DNA of 21,925 nt from NCBI GenBank assembly GCA_031389585.1, contig JANMSS010000074.1, forward strand, positions 1-21,925. The letters run 5' to 3'. Origin of the DNA: CADEEN01 sp031389585. Lineage in GTDB: Bacteria > Pseudomonadota > Gammaproteobacteria > Burkholderiales > Burkholderiaceae_C. The notes beneath the pieces are model-generated. The model was not told where the DNA came from. It searched no databases and was given only the letters and a program-made list of their open reading frames with translations. The position numbers and the translations under genes are program-made. Below are positions 6,596 through 13,683 of the stretch, in pieces; the first letter of the stretch is position 1; every line of letters begins with the position of its first letter.

Positions 6596-6910
6596 ATGAA
6601 TGAAGCTCAACAACGCATTTCCGATCTCGTCCAGCAAAACCGCGTGGTGCTGTTCATGAAGGGGACGGCTCAGTTCCCGATGTGCGGCTTTTCTGGCCGC
6701 GCCATGCAGATCTTGAAGGCCTGCGGCGTCACCGACCTGACCACGGTCAACGTGCTTGAGGACGAGGGCATCCGCCAAGGCATCAAGGAATTCGCCAATT
6801 GGCCGACGATCCCGCAGCTGTATGTCAACGGCGAATTCGTCGGCGGCTCGGACATCATGATGGAGATGTACCAGGCCGGTGAGTTGCAGCAGGCCCTCGC
6901 CCCCCAGTGA
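6596..6910 (+). CDS. grxD: Monothiol glutaredoxin GrxD (CGFS type)
   Basis: A 104-residue glutaredoxin of the Grx4 class, which binds a [2Fe-2S] cluster with glutathione and takes part in cluster delivery rather than general disulfide reduction. It has the diagnostic CGFS at residues 30-33, the glutathione-contacting K22 (FMKGT) and the cis-proline region WPTIPQLYVNGEFVGGSD. Length is typical. The start is ATG 6596, preceded by no strong ribosome-binding site. Its stop overlaps the ubiX GTG by 4 nt, so the two are translationally coupled. Linkage with prmC and ubiX is common in Burkholderiales. ubiX makes an oxidised-flavin-type cofactor, but no direct functional tie is evident. Confidence 0.96.
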   Translation: MNEAQQRISDLVQQNRVVLFMKGTAQFPMCGFSGRAMQILKACGVTDLTTVNVLEDEGIRQGIKEFANWPTIPQLYVNGEFVGGSDIMMEMYQAGELQQALAPQ

Positions 6911-7479
6911 GCGACAGGCCGCGCCGGCTGGTGGTCGGCGTCACGGGCGCCAGCGGCGCCGTCTACGGCGTTCGCCTGCTTGAGCGGGCACGCACGCTGG
7001 GCATCGAAACGCACCTGGTCGCCACGCCGGCCGGCATGCTCAATGTGCACCACGAGTTGGGCCTGAGCCGGGCCGCGCTCGAAGCGCTGGCGACGCAGGC
7101 CTACGCGCCCGGCGACATCGGTGCCTGCATTGCCAGCGGCAGCTTTGACACCGCCGCCATGGTGGTGGCCCCCTGCTCGATGAAGTCACTGGCTGCGATT
7201 GCGCACGGCTTTGGCGACAACCTCCTCACACGCGCAGCCGACGTCACTCTCAAGGAGCGTCGCCGCCTGGTGCTGATGGTGCGCGAGACGCCGTTCAATC
7301 TGGCCCATCTGCGCAACATGAGCGCGGTCACGGAAATGGGTGCGATCGTGTTCCCACCCTTGCCGGCGTTCTACCACCGGCCCGCAACGATCGACGAACT
7401 GGTCAGCGACAGCGTCGAGCGCGTGCTTTCACTGCTGGGCATCGACGCGGCGGCGCCCCAAGCCTGGCAGGGCTTGTAG
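6907..7479 (+). CDS. ubiX: Flavin prenyltransferase UbiX
   Basis: Attaches a dimethylallyl group to FMN to make the prenyl-FMN cofactor of the UbiD decarboxylase, used in ubiquinone synthesis. Its 190 residues match the family. The N-terminal flavin loop is VGVTGASGAVYGVRLLE. The mid-region has VVAPCSMKSLAAIAHGFGDNLLTRAADVTLKE, with the conserved CSMKTL-like segment. RRLVLMVRETPFN and a C-terminal PPLPAFYHRP complete the pattern. The GTG start overlaps the grxD stop (GTGA) and places the family motif nine residues in. No ubiD is in the window. The gene ends only 4 nt from the convergent lytic transglycosylase. A CAAGCC/GGCTTG hairpin (7459-7476) directly before the stop codon may help separate the two transcripts. 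Confidence 0.96.
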   Translation: MSDRPRRLVVGVTGASGAVYGVRLLERARTLGIETHLVATPAGMLNVHHELGLSRAALEALATQAYAPGDIGACIASGSFDTAAMVVAPCSMKSLAAIAHGFGDNLLTRAADVTLKERRRLVLMVRETPFNLAHLRNMSAVTEMGAIVFPPLPAFYHRPATIDELVSDSVERVLSLLGIDAAAPQAWQGL

Positions 7480-7483
7480 CGGT

Positions 7484-8089
7484 TCAGGCACCGACCAGCC
7501 ATTGCCGCCGCGCCCCCAGCACGGCATTGGGGTATTCGGCACGGCCGCGGCTGCCGTTGTAGCGTCCCAGAGCCATGAACAGGTCGCCGCGCTCGCGATC
7601 AAGGTAGTGGCGCAGGATCACGCAGCCAAAGCGCAGGTTGGTCTGCATGTGGAACAGTTTGGCGGCATCGCCGTCGCCGATCAGCCGGGCCCAGAACGGC
7701 ATGATTTGCATGTAGCCGCGCGCGCCGACGACGCTGACCGCGTACTTTCGAAAAGCACTTTCGACCTGGATCAGCCCCAGCACCAGCGCCGGCTCGAGCC
7801 CGGCGCGCTTGGCCTCGTACCACAACGATTCGAGGAATTCGATGCGCGTTCGCGCATCGCTCTTGCGCTTCTTCAGCCGCTCGCTCGTGGCGCCGAGCCA
7901 GCGCAGGTAGGCCAGGCGTTCTTCCATCTCAGCAAAAGCCGGCCGGGGCGGAGCGTCGGCAGCGATGGCAGCCGACAGCACAGAGCGCACAGAATCGGCC
8001 AGCGGTTCTTCGACCTGCCCGCCCGCCAACGCCAGCCGCGGCAGCGCACCGGCTGCGAAGGCGATCAGCGCGACGCGTCGACTGCTCAG
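7484..8089 (-). CDS. Exported lytic transglycosylase (SLT domain), apparent CTG start
   Basis: A periplasmic murein-cleaving enzyme of the Slt/MltC-like lysozyme fold. The catalytic Glu is in GLIQVESAFRKYAVS (E110 by this numbering). The family motifs GYMQIMPFW, NLRFGCVILRHYL and ALGRYNGS follow, giving a complete 201-residue protein. The frame is open far into proS, but the only ATG downstream is inside the mature protein, and the upstream TTG at 8254 lies deep in proS. A CTG at 8089-8087 overlaps the proS stop as CTGA. It has GGGGG four bases upstream and puts a signal peptide (SSRRVALIAFAAGALPRLALA) exactly at the N-terminus. The Arg pair resembles a Tat motif but is not a strict one. The start codon is an inference; the domain assignment is secure. 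Confidence 0.9.
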   Translation of the reverse strand: MSSRRVALIAFAAGALPRLALAGGQVEEPLADSVRSVLSAAIAADAPPRPAFAEMEERLAYLRWLGATSERLKKRKSDARTRIEFLESLWYEAKRAGLEPALVLGLIQVESAFRKYAVSVVGARGYMQIMPFWARLIGDGDAAKLFHMQTNLRFGCVILRHYLDRERGDLFMALGRYNGSRGRAEYPNAVLGARRQWLVGA

Positions 8090-9846
8090 GCGGCCCCCGG
8101 CGCGTGCTGCCGCCCGGCGCTGAATCTCGCGATCAAGGCCTCCACCGTCATCGGCGTTGCCGTGGCGTCGCGCCGCCCTTGATACTCGACCGTGCCATCC
8201 TTCAACCCTCGGTCGGAGATGACTACGCGGTGCGGCACGCCGATCAACTCCCAATCGGCAAACATCGCTCCCGGTCGCTCGCCGCGGTCGTCGAGCAGGA
8301 CGTCAATGCCCAGTTGGTTGAACTGCTCGTGCAGTGCGTCGGCCTGCTCGCGCACCGTCTCGCTGCGGTCATAGCCGATCGGACAGATCACGAGCCTGAA
8401 AGGTGCGATGGCGTCAGGCCAGACGATGCCGCGCGCGTCGTGGCTCTGCTCGATGGCGGCGCCTAGGATGCGAGTGACGCCGATGCCGTAGCAGCCCATT
8501 TCGAACAGGCGCGGCTTGCCGGCCTCGTCGAGGTAGGTCGCGTTCATTGCCGCGCTGTACTTGGTCCCGAGGTAGAACACATGGCCGACTTCAATGCCAC
8601 GCTGGATTGCAAGCTCACCCTTGCCATCGGGCGACCGATCGCCTGCGACGACATTGCGAATGTCCGCGACCCTATCGGGTTCGGGCAGATCCCGCCCCCA
8701 ATTGACGCTGGTGTAGTGGAAGTCGGCCACATTGGCGCCACAGATGAAATCACTCATCAGAGCCACCGTGCGGTCGGCCACCACCTTCACCGGCTTGCGA
8801 GTGCCGACCCCGCCAAGGAAGCCGGGCTTGCAGCCAAAGTGGTCTTCGATTTCAGCCCCCGTGGCAAAGCGGAACCCCGCCTTCAGGCCCGGCACCTTGC
8901 TCGCCTTGACCTCATTGAGTGCGTGGTCGCCACGCAGGAGCAACAGCCATACGGTGGTCTTGACGAGATCGCCGGCCTCGTTGTGCTCGTCTGTCGCCAG
9001 CACCAGTGACTTCACGGTGCTGAGCAGCGACACGCCAAGCAGCGCGGCCACGTCTTCGCAGGTGCTCTTGCCCGGTGTCGGCGTCTTGTGCATCGACTGC
9101 GTTGCGGCGCCACGCGGCGCGCTCGGCGCAATGGCTTCGGCCAACTCGATGTTCGCCGCGTAGTCCGAGGTCGGACAGTAGACGATCGCATCCTCGCCCG
9201 TGTCGGCGATCACTTGAAACTCCTGCGACAGGTCACCGCCGATGGCGCCACTGTCGGCCGCCACTGCGCGGTACGTCAGCCCGAAGCGGTCGAAGATCGC
9301 GCAGTAGGCCTTGAGCATCACCTCGTAGCTCTTGGCCGCAGCGGCAGGGTCGCGATCAAAGGAATAAGCGTCCTTCATCGTGAACTCGCGGCCGCGCATC
9401 AGGCCAAAACGCGGCCGACGCTCGTCGCGGAACTTGGTTTGAATGTGATAGAAATTTCTTGGCAGCTGCTTGTAGCTGCGCAGTTCCTGGCGCGCGATGT
9501 CGGTGATGACCTCTTCGCTGGTGGGTTGGATCACGAAGTCGCGCTGATGGCGGTCCTTCACGCGCAGCAGTTCAGGTCCGTACTGCTGGAAGCGGCCACT
9601 CTCTTGCCACAACTCGGCCGGCTGCACGATGGGCATCAGCAGTTCGACCGCACCCGCGCGATTCATCTCCTCGCGAATGATGGCCTCGACCTTGCGGATC
9701 ACGCGCAGGCCCATCGGCATGTAGTTGTAGATGCCGGCGGCAATGCGCTTGATCAGGCCAGCGCGCAACATCAACTGGTGACTCGCAACTTCTGCGTCTG
9801 CGGGCGCTTCCTTCAGTGTCGCGATGAAGAATTGCGATGCTTTCAT
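8086..9846 (-). CDS. proS: Prolyl-tRNA synthetase
   Basis: A class II synthetase charging tRNA(Pro). Its 586 residues correspond to the long bacterial form with an inserted YbaK-like editing domain (about 225-400) that hydrolyses Ala-tRNA(Pro). Motif 2 is TKFRDERRPRFGLMRGREF (about 137-155), followed by TMKDAYSFD. Motif 3 is GCYGIGVTRILGAAIEQ. An anticodon-binding domain (VICPIGYDRSE, DVLLDDRGERPGAMFADWELIG) ends the protein. An open upstream extension to 9936 is rejected because MKASQFFIATLKEAPADAEV is the family start. The ribosome-binding site is weak. A tRNA-Pro(CGG) is encoded elsewhere in the window but is not linked. Its stop overlaps the lytic transglycosylase start. Confidence 0.97.
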   Translation of the reverse strand: MKASQFFIATLKEAPADAEVASHQLMLRAGLIKRIAAGIYNYMPMGLRVIRKVEAIIREEMNRAGAVELLMPIVQPAELWQESGRFQQYGPELLRVKDRHQRDFVIQPTSEEVITDIARQELRSYKQLPRNFYHIQTKFRDERRPRFGLMRGREFTMKDAYSFDRDPAAAAKSYEVMLKAYCAIFDRFGLTYRAVAADSGAIGGDLSQEFQVIADTGEDAIVYCPTSDYAANIELAEAIAPSAPRGAATQSMHKTPTPGKSTCEDVAALLGVSLLSTVKSLVLATDEHNEAGDLVKTTVWLLLLRGDHALNEVKASKVPGLKAGFRFATGAEIEDHFGCKPGFLGGVGTRKPVKVVADRTVALMSDFICGANVADFHYTSVNWGRDLPEPDRVADIRNVVAGDRSPDGKGELAIQRGIEVGHVFYLGTKYSAAMNATYLDEAGKPRLFEMGCYGIGVTRILGAAIEQSHDARGIVWPDAIAPFRLVICPIGYDRSETVREQADALHEQFNQLGIDVLLDDRGERPGAMFADWELIGVPHRVVISDRGLKDGTVEYQGRRDATATPMTVEALIARFSAGRQHAPGAA

Positions 9847-9932
9847 GGGGCTCGTGCGTGGGTTCGCTCGGGCCGCAGCAGGCGCTGCACCGACACTTGC
9901 ATCGGATGCGGGAAACCGAGGGTTCGCGCGCC

Positions 9933-9953
9933 GCACCGGGCCGGTGCAATAAT
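9933..9953. promoter_or_regulatory. Perfect dyad next to the rppH -10 box, in the proS/rppH divergent gap
   Basis: GCACCGG-G-CCGGTGC (9933-9947) is a perfect 7-bp inverted repeat about a single base. It directly precedes AATAAT (9948-9953), a plausible rppH -10 element 30 nt from its ATG. On the minus strand TTGACT (9965-9960) resembles a -35 for proS, whose -10 would fall on the dyad. The position suggests an operator affecting either gene. No regulator is identifiable. Confidence 0.4.
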
Positions 9954-9982
9954 CAAATCAGTCAATAGATCGAGGTCTGATT

Positions 9983-10561
9983 ATGCTCGACCGTGAAGGG
10001 TTCAGGCCCAACGTCGGCATCGTCCTGCTCAACGCGCGCAATCAGGTGTTCTGGGGTAAGCGGCTGCGCACCCACTCGTGGCAGTTTCCGCAGGGCGGCA
10101 TCAAGTACGGCGAGTCGCCCGAGCAGGCGATGTTCCGCGAGCTCCACGAAGAGGTCGGGCTGCAGCCCGATCATGTACAGATCATCGCGCGCACGCGCGA
10201 CTGGTTGCGCTATGAGGTGCCCGACCACTACATCCGGCGCGACGCGCGCGGCCATTACAAAGGGCAGAAACAAATCTGGTTCTTATTGCGTCTGGTGGGC
10301 CGCGACAGTGACATGAATCTGCGCGCTACCGATCATCCCGAGTTCGACGCCTGGCGCTGGAACGACTATTGGGTGCCGCTGGATATGGTGATTGAGTTCA
10401 AGCGCGCCGTCTACCAGATGGCCTTGACCGAACTGGCGCGCTTCCTGCCGCGTGCGGCACACCAAAACCGATACCTGCGCGCAGGCATGCGTGGGCATTG
10501 GCGCGACGAAGCCGTACCGCCCGACGGTGCCACTGGCGCCGTCGATCCGGTCATCGACTAG
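9983..10561 (+). CDS. rppH: RNA pyrophosphohydrolase RppH (Nudix)
   Basis: Removes pyrophosphate from the 5' triphosphate end of mRNAs, opening them to RNase E decay. The 192-residue protein carries the complete Nudix box GX5EX7REUXEEXGU as GGIKYGESPEQAMFRELHEEVGL (38-60), after the family N-terminus FRPNVGIVLLNARNQVFWGKR. RppH-specific segments follow: WLRYEVPDHYIRR, KGQKQIWFLL and FDAWRWNDYW. A low-complexity tail (from about 160) extends beyond E. coli RppH (176 residues), as is common in Burkholderiales. ATG 9983 has GAGG 7 nt upstream. It is divergent from proS and convergent with proB with an 11-nt gap, a neighbourhood conserved in the order. Confidence 0.96.
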   Translation: MLDREGFRPNVGIVLLNARNQVFWGKRLRTHSWQFPQGGIKYGESPEQAMFRELHEEVGLQPDHVQIIARTRDWLRYEVPDHYIRRDARGHYKGQKQIWFLLRLVGRDSDMNLRATDHPEFDAWRWNDYWVPLDMVIEFKRAVYQMALTELARFLPRAAHQNRYLRAGMRGHWRDEAVPPDGATGAVDPVID

Positions 10562-10572
10562 ACGCGCAAGGT

Positions 10573-11706
10573 TCAGCCTGACAACACAAGGTTGTCGCGG
10601 TGAATCAGTTCGGGCTCGCCGGCGTAGCCCAGGACTGCTTCGATTTGTGACGACGGCTTGCGCGCAATGAGGCGCGTTTCGGGCGCGGAGTAATTGGCCA
10701 GGCCGCGCGCAATCTCAATGCCACCCTGAGCACGGACTGCGATCACTTCGCCACGAGCAAAGTCGCCTTCAGTATCGACCACGCCGATCGGCAACAGGCT
10801 CTTGCCCTCGCCCCGTAGCTTTTGCGCCGCGCCTGCGTCAACCGTGACCGACCCGCGCAGTTGCAGGTGATTGGCCATCCACTGTTTGCGCGCGGCGAGC
10901 TTGGGTGTCGTGGCCCACAGCGCGGTGCCGATCGACTCACCGCCAGCCAGACGCAGCAACACATCGGGCTCACCGCCCCAAGCAATCACCGTGCTGGCGC
11001 CGCTGGCCGCCGCGCGCTTGGCTGCCAGCACCTTGGTGATCATGCCGCCACGGCCAATCGACGAACCCACGCCGCCGGCCATGCGCTCGAGTGCGGGGTC
11101 GCCGGCAGGTGCAAAGTCGATGAAGCGCGCAGCAGGATCCTGGCGCGGATCGGTCGCAAAGAGCCCCCTCTGGTCGGTCAGGATGACCAGCGCGTCGGCC
11201 TCGATTAGGTTGACCACCAGGGCGCCGAGCGTGTCGTTGTCGCCAAACTTGATCTCGTCGTTGACCACGGTGTCGTTTTCGTTGACGACAGGGATGACTT
11301 TCAAGGCCAGAAGCGTCAGCAGCGTCGATCGCGCATTCAGGTAGCGCTCACGATCGGACAGGTCGGCGTGCGTCAGCAGCACCTGCGCGCTGCGCAGGCC
11401 ATGCTGCGACAACTGGGTTTCGTACATCTGCGCCAGACCCATCTGGCCCACCGCTGCCGCGGCCTGCAGCTTGGGCAGTTCATGTGGCCGGGCCGCCCAG
11501 CCCAGGCGTTTCATGCCCTCGGCAATGGCGCCACTGGAGACCATCACGACTTCGCGACCCTGCGACGCCAATGCCGATAATTGGCGGCACCAGTTGCCGA
11601 TGGCCTGCGCATCGAGGCCACGGCCCTCATTGGTGACCAGACTGGAGCCGACCTTGACGACGATGCGCCTCGCGTCTCGCAGCAGCGCGTGCGGCGTGTC
11701 AGCCAC
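10573..11706 (-). CDS. proB: Glutamate 5-kinase ProB
   Basis: Phosphorylates glutamate in the first step of proline synthesis and is usually feedback-inhibited by proline. The 377-residue protein has an amino-acid kinase domain (RIVVKVGSSLVTNEGRGLD near the start, VVNENDTVV, FGDNDTLGALVVNLIEADALVILTDQRGL, GVGSSIGRGGMITKVLAAKRAA). A C-terminal PUA domain follows (about 285-370: LLPIGVVDTEGDFARGEVIAV, HRDNLVL). GTG 11706 is preferred: GAGAG lies 5 nt upstream, the start overlaps the obgE stop by 8 nt, and it leaves a short leader VADTPHALLRDAR. An ATG at 11745 would add a low-complexity KRPTARPQPRAQ stretch and a 47-nt overlap; it cannot be excluded. It is last in the rplU-rpmA-obgE-proB operon. 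proA is not in the window. Confidence 0.95.
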   Translation of the reverse strand: MADTPHALLRDARRIVVKVGSSLVTNEGRGLDAQAIGNWCRQLSALASQGREVVMVSSGAIAEGMKRLGWAARPHELPKLQAAAAVGQMGLAQMYETQLSQHGLRSAQVLLTHADLSDRERYLNARSTLLTLLALKVIPVVNENDTVVNDEIKFGDNDTLGALVVNLIEADALVILTDQRGLFATDPRQDPAARFIDFAPAGDPALERMAGGVGSSIGRGGMITKVLAAKRAAASGASTVIAWGGEPDVLLRLAGGESIGTALWATTPKLAARKQWMANHLQLRGSVTVDAGAAQKLRGEGKSLLPIGVVDTEGDFARGEVIAVRAQGGIEIARGLANYSAPETRLIARKPSSQIEAVLGYAGEPELIHRDNLVLSG

Positions 11707-12790
11707 CTGCGCTCTCGGCTGAGGCCTCGCGGTCGGACGCTTCATCGAAACGCGGGTCGATTGGCGCCGGTGAAGCATTCTTGCTGGCCGCCACATGCTT
11801 GTAGATCGCCTTCAGCAGCGGCTCAAGTCCAGCGCGCGTCAACGCCGAAATCTCGAAGACCGGAGCCTTCATGCGCATTCGCGACACGAATTCCTTCACC
11901 CGTACCACGCGCTCGTCGGCCGGCACCATGTCCATCTTGTTGAGCACCAGCCAGCGCGGCTTGGCATGCAAAGCAGGGTCGTACTTCTTCAACTCCTTGA
12001 CGATCGCCTTGGCCTGCGCCACGGGGTCAACGCTGTCATCGAACGGCGCCATGTCGACCAGGTGCAGCAGCAGACGCGTGCGCTGCAGGTGGCGCAGAAA
12101 CTGGTGACCGAGGCCCGCACCCTCCGCCGCGCCCTCGATCAAGCCAGGGACATCGGCAACCACGAAACTCTGCTCGGGGCCGACGCGCACGACCCCCAGA
12201 TTCGGGTGCAGTGTCGTGAACGGGTAGTCGGCAATCTTCGGCCGGGCATTCGAGATCGCAGCAATCAGCGTGCTCTTGCCCGCGTTGGGCATGCCAAGCA
12301 GGCCCACGTCGGCCAACACCCGCAATTCGAGTCTGAGCTTCTTCTGCTCTCCCGGCCAGCCGGGAGTCTTCTGTCGCGGAGCGCGGTTGGTGCTGGTCTT
12401 GAAGTGCAGATTGCCAAAACCGCCGTCGCCGCCCTTGCAGACCAAGACCTTTTCGCCCGGCACTAGCAGTTCGGCAATGACTTGCTCGGTATCGATATCG
12501 GTAAGGATGGAACCTACCGGCATGCGCAAGACGATGTCGCCACCGGCGGCTCCGAACTGGTCAGAGCCGCGCCCCGCCTCCCCGTTACGAGCCTCGTGCC
12601 GGCGGGCGTAGCGGTAGTCAATCAGCGTATTGAGATTCAAGTCAGCGACAGCGTAGATGCTGCCGCCGCGCCCGCCGTCACCGCCGTTCGGCCCCCCAAA
12701 AGGAATGAACTTCTCCCGTCGGAAACTCGCGCAGCCGGCACCGCCGTTGCCGGCGGCAACGTCGATCGTGGCTTCATCGACAAACTTCAT
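11699..12790 (-). CDS. obgE: GTPase ObgE/CgtA, ribosome assembly factor
   Basis: An essential Obg-family GTPase acting in late 50S assembly and stress responses. Of its 363 residues, the glycine-rich Obg fold occupies 1-158 (AAGNGGAGCASFRREKFIPFGGPNGGDGGRGG in outline). The G domain has G1 GMPNAGKST (166-174), the G2 region YPFTTLHPNLGVV, G3 DVPGLIEGA (213-221), G4 NKMD (284-287) and G5 ISAL. ATG 12790 starts the family motif MKFVDEATIDV. The extra 11 codons upstream contain the terminator hairpin and are rejected. The acidic/Ala-rich C-terminal tail is short. Placement after rplU and rpmA matches its 50S role, and a hairpin between rpmA and obgE may lower its expression relative to the ribosomal proteins. 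Confidence 0.97.
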   Translation of the reverse strand: MKFVDEATIDVAAGNGGAGCASFRREKFIPFGGPNGGDGGRGGSIYAVADLNLNTLIDYRYARRHEARNGEAGRGSDQFGAAGGDIVLRMPVGSILTDIDTEQVIAELLVPGEKVLVCKGGDGGFGNLHFKTSTNRAPRQKTPGWPGEQKKLRLELRVLADVGLLGMPNAGKSTLIAAISNARPKIADYPFTTLHPNLGVVRVGPEQSFVVADVPGLIEGAAEGAGLGHQFLRHLQRTRLLLHLVDMAPFDDSVDPVAQAKAIVKELKKYDPALHAKPRWLVLNKMDMVPADERVVRVKEFVSRMRMKAPVFEISALTRAGLEPLLKAIYKHVAASKNASPAPIDPRFDEASDREASAESAGG

Positions 12791-12806
12791 GGACGGATGG
12801 TTGAAG

Positions 12807-12834
12807 CAAAGAAGCCCCGGCAAGCCGGGGCTTC
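12807..12834 (-). terminator. Strong hairpin terminator between rpmA and obgE
   Basis: GAAGCCCCGG (12811-12820) and CCGGGGCTTC (12825-12834) form a perfect 10-bp stem with a 4-nt loop. On the minus strand the stem is followed by TTTGCTT, a short interrupted T tract. It should end many rplU-rpmA transcripts while letting some read into obgE-proB. No separate obgE promoter is visible in the 64-nt gap. Confidence 0.7.
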
Positions 12835-12854
12835 AAAGGCTGTGCCGTAACGCC

Positions 12855-13112
12855 TCAGGCCGGGTTGATACTGATGGTCTGCCGGTTCAGCGCGCCCTTG
12901 ACAGCGAACTGCACGTGGCCATCAATCAGCGCAAACAGGGTGTGATCTTTGCCCATGCCGACGTTCGTGCCCGCATGGAACTTGGTCCCACGCTGGCGCA
13001 CGATGATCGAGCCTGCCGAAACAGCCTGGCCGCCAAAAGCCTTGACTCCGAGCATCTTGGGCTGCGAGTCGCGGCCGTTACGGGTGGATCCGCCGCCTTT
13101 TTTCTGTGCCAT
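12855..13112 (-). CDS. rpmA: 50S ribosomal protein L27
   Basis: An 85-residue ribosomal protein whose N-terminal tail reaches the peptidyl-transferase centre. It begins MAQKKGGGSTRNGRDSQPKML, the standard proteobacterial N-terminus without the Firmicutes-type cleaved leader, and continues GVKAFGGQAVSAGSIIVRQRGTKFHAGTNVGMGKDHTLFAL. AGAGGT lies 8 nt upstream of ATG 13112. It is 32 nt downstream of rplU in the usual rplU-rpmA pair. Confidence 0.98.
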   Translation of the reverse strand: MAQKKGGGSTRNGRDSQPKMLGVKAFGGQAVSAGSIIVRQRGTKFHAGTNVGMGKDHTLFALIDGHVQFAVKGALNRQTISINPA

Positions 13113-13144
13113 GTTGTGTTACCTCTTTCGAATGCGGCAGCGAC

Positions 13145-13456
13145 TCAGGCAGTCACTGCGTTGATCTGCAACTCGGTGTACGTCTGGCGATGGCCCTGAG
13201 ACTTGCGATAGTGCTTGCGTCGGCGCATCTTGAAAATGAGCACCTTGTCGTGCTTGCCCTGGGCGACGACAGTGGCGTTCACGCTTGCACCGGCGACCAG
13301 AGGTGACCCGACTTTCAGGTCTGCACCGCTACCGACTGCCAAAACCTGCGCGATGACGATTTCCTGGCCGACATTCGCAGCAATCTGTTCTACCTTGATC
13401 TTTTCGCCTGCAGCAACCTTGTATTGCTTGCCGCCGGTTTTTATGACTGCGTACAT
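13145..13456 (-). CDS. rplU: 50S ribosomal protein L21
   Basis: A 103-residue 23S rRNA-binding protein of the large subunit. The start MYAVIKTGGKQYKVAAGEKIKVEQI and the C-terminal KMRRRKHYRKSQGHRQTYTELQI are diagnostic. AAAGGG lies 5 nt upstream of ATG 13456. It is the first gene of the minus-strand operon rplU-rpmA-obgE-proB, with a leader of roughly 110 nt from its likely promoter, and is divergent from ispB as in many proteobacteria. Confidence 0.98.
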   Translation of the reverse strand: MYAVIKTGGKQYKVAAGEKIKVEQIAANVGQEIVIAQVLAVGSGADLKVGSPLVAGASVNATVVAQGKHDKVLIFKMRRRKHYRKSQGHRQTYTELQINAVTA

Positions 13457-13478
13457 GTGCGCCCTTTCGTGTAACTCC

Positions 13479-13545
13479 CCCGCTCACGCGAGGCGACAAT
13501 CCGCGGCCGGAGGGCGATGAACCCCACTCCGCGACGCTCAGCGGG
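13479..13545 (-). promoter_or_regulatory. Structured 5' leader of rplU
   Basis: On the minus strand CCCGCT (13545-13540) can pair with AGCGGG (13484-13479), enclosing about 55 nt. The stem closes some 22 nt before the rplU ATG, near its ribosome-binding site. Many ribosomal-protein operons are autoregulated through leader structures, but I cannot match this to a known motif. The pairing is seen in the sequence; the regulatory role is inference. Confidence 0.3.
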
Positions 13546-13573
13546 CCCCTAAAACCCTTGAACGGAACCGGGA

Positions 13574-13582
13574 ATTCTAGCA
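13574..13582 (-). promoter_or_regulatory. Extended -10 promoter of rplU
   Basis: Read on the minus strand, TGCTAGAAT is an extended -10 (TGn plus TAGAAT, one mismatch to TATAAT). The -35 region is poor, as expected for extended -10 promoters. It would start transcription about 110 nt ahead of the rplU ATG. Confidence 0.5.
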
Positions 13583-13642
13583 CAAAGTCATCGCTCGCAG
13601 CACGCCTGAGAGGCGGCTCGGGCGCGAGGATGAGCCTATTCC

Positions 13643-13648
13643 TATAAT
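13643..13648 (+). promoter_or_regulatory. -10 box of ispB
   Basis: A perfect TATAAT lies 35 nt before the ispB ATG, giving a leader of about 29 nt. No matching -35 hexamer is seen at 17 nt spacing. Together with the opposing rplU -10 it makes a compact divergent promoter region. Confidence 0.5.
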
Positions 13649-13683
13649 CTGCGGCAGCTACCGAGCCCGCCCGCCATCCTTTC

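Noticed and set aside
9847..9936. In-frame 30-codon extension upstream of proS
   Set aside because: The conserved ProRS N-terminus starts at MKASQFFIATLKE, and the extension is low-complexity and overlaps the promoter region.
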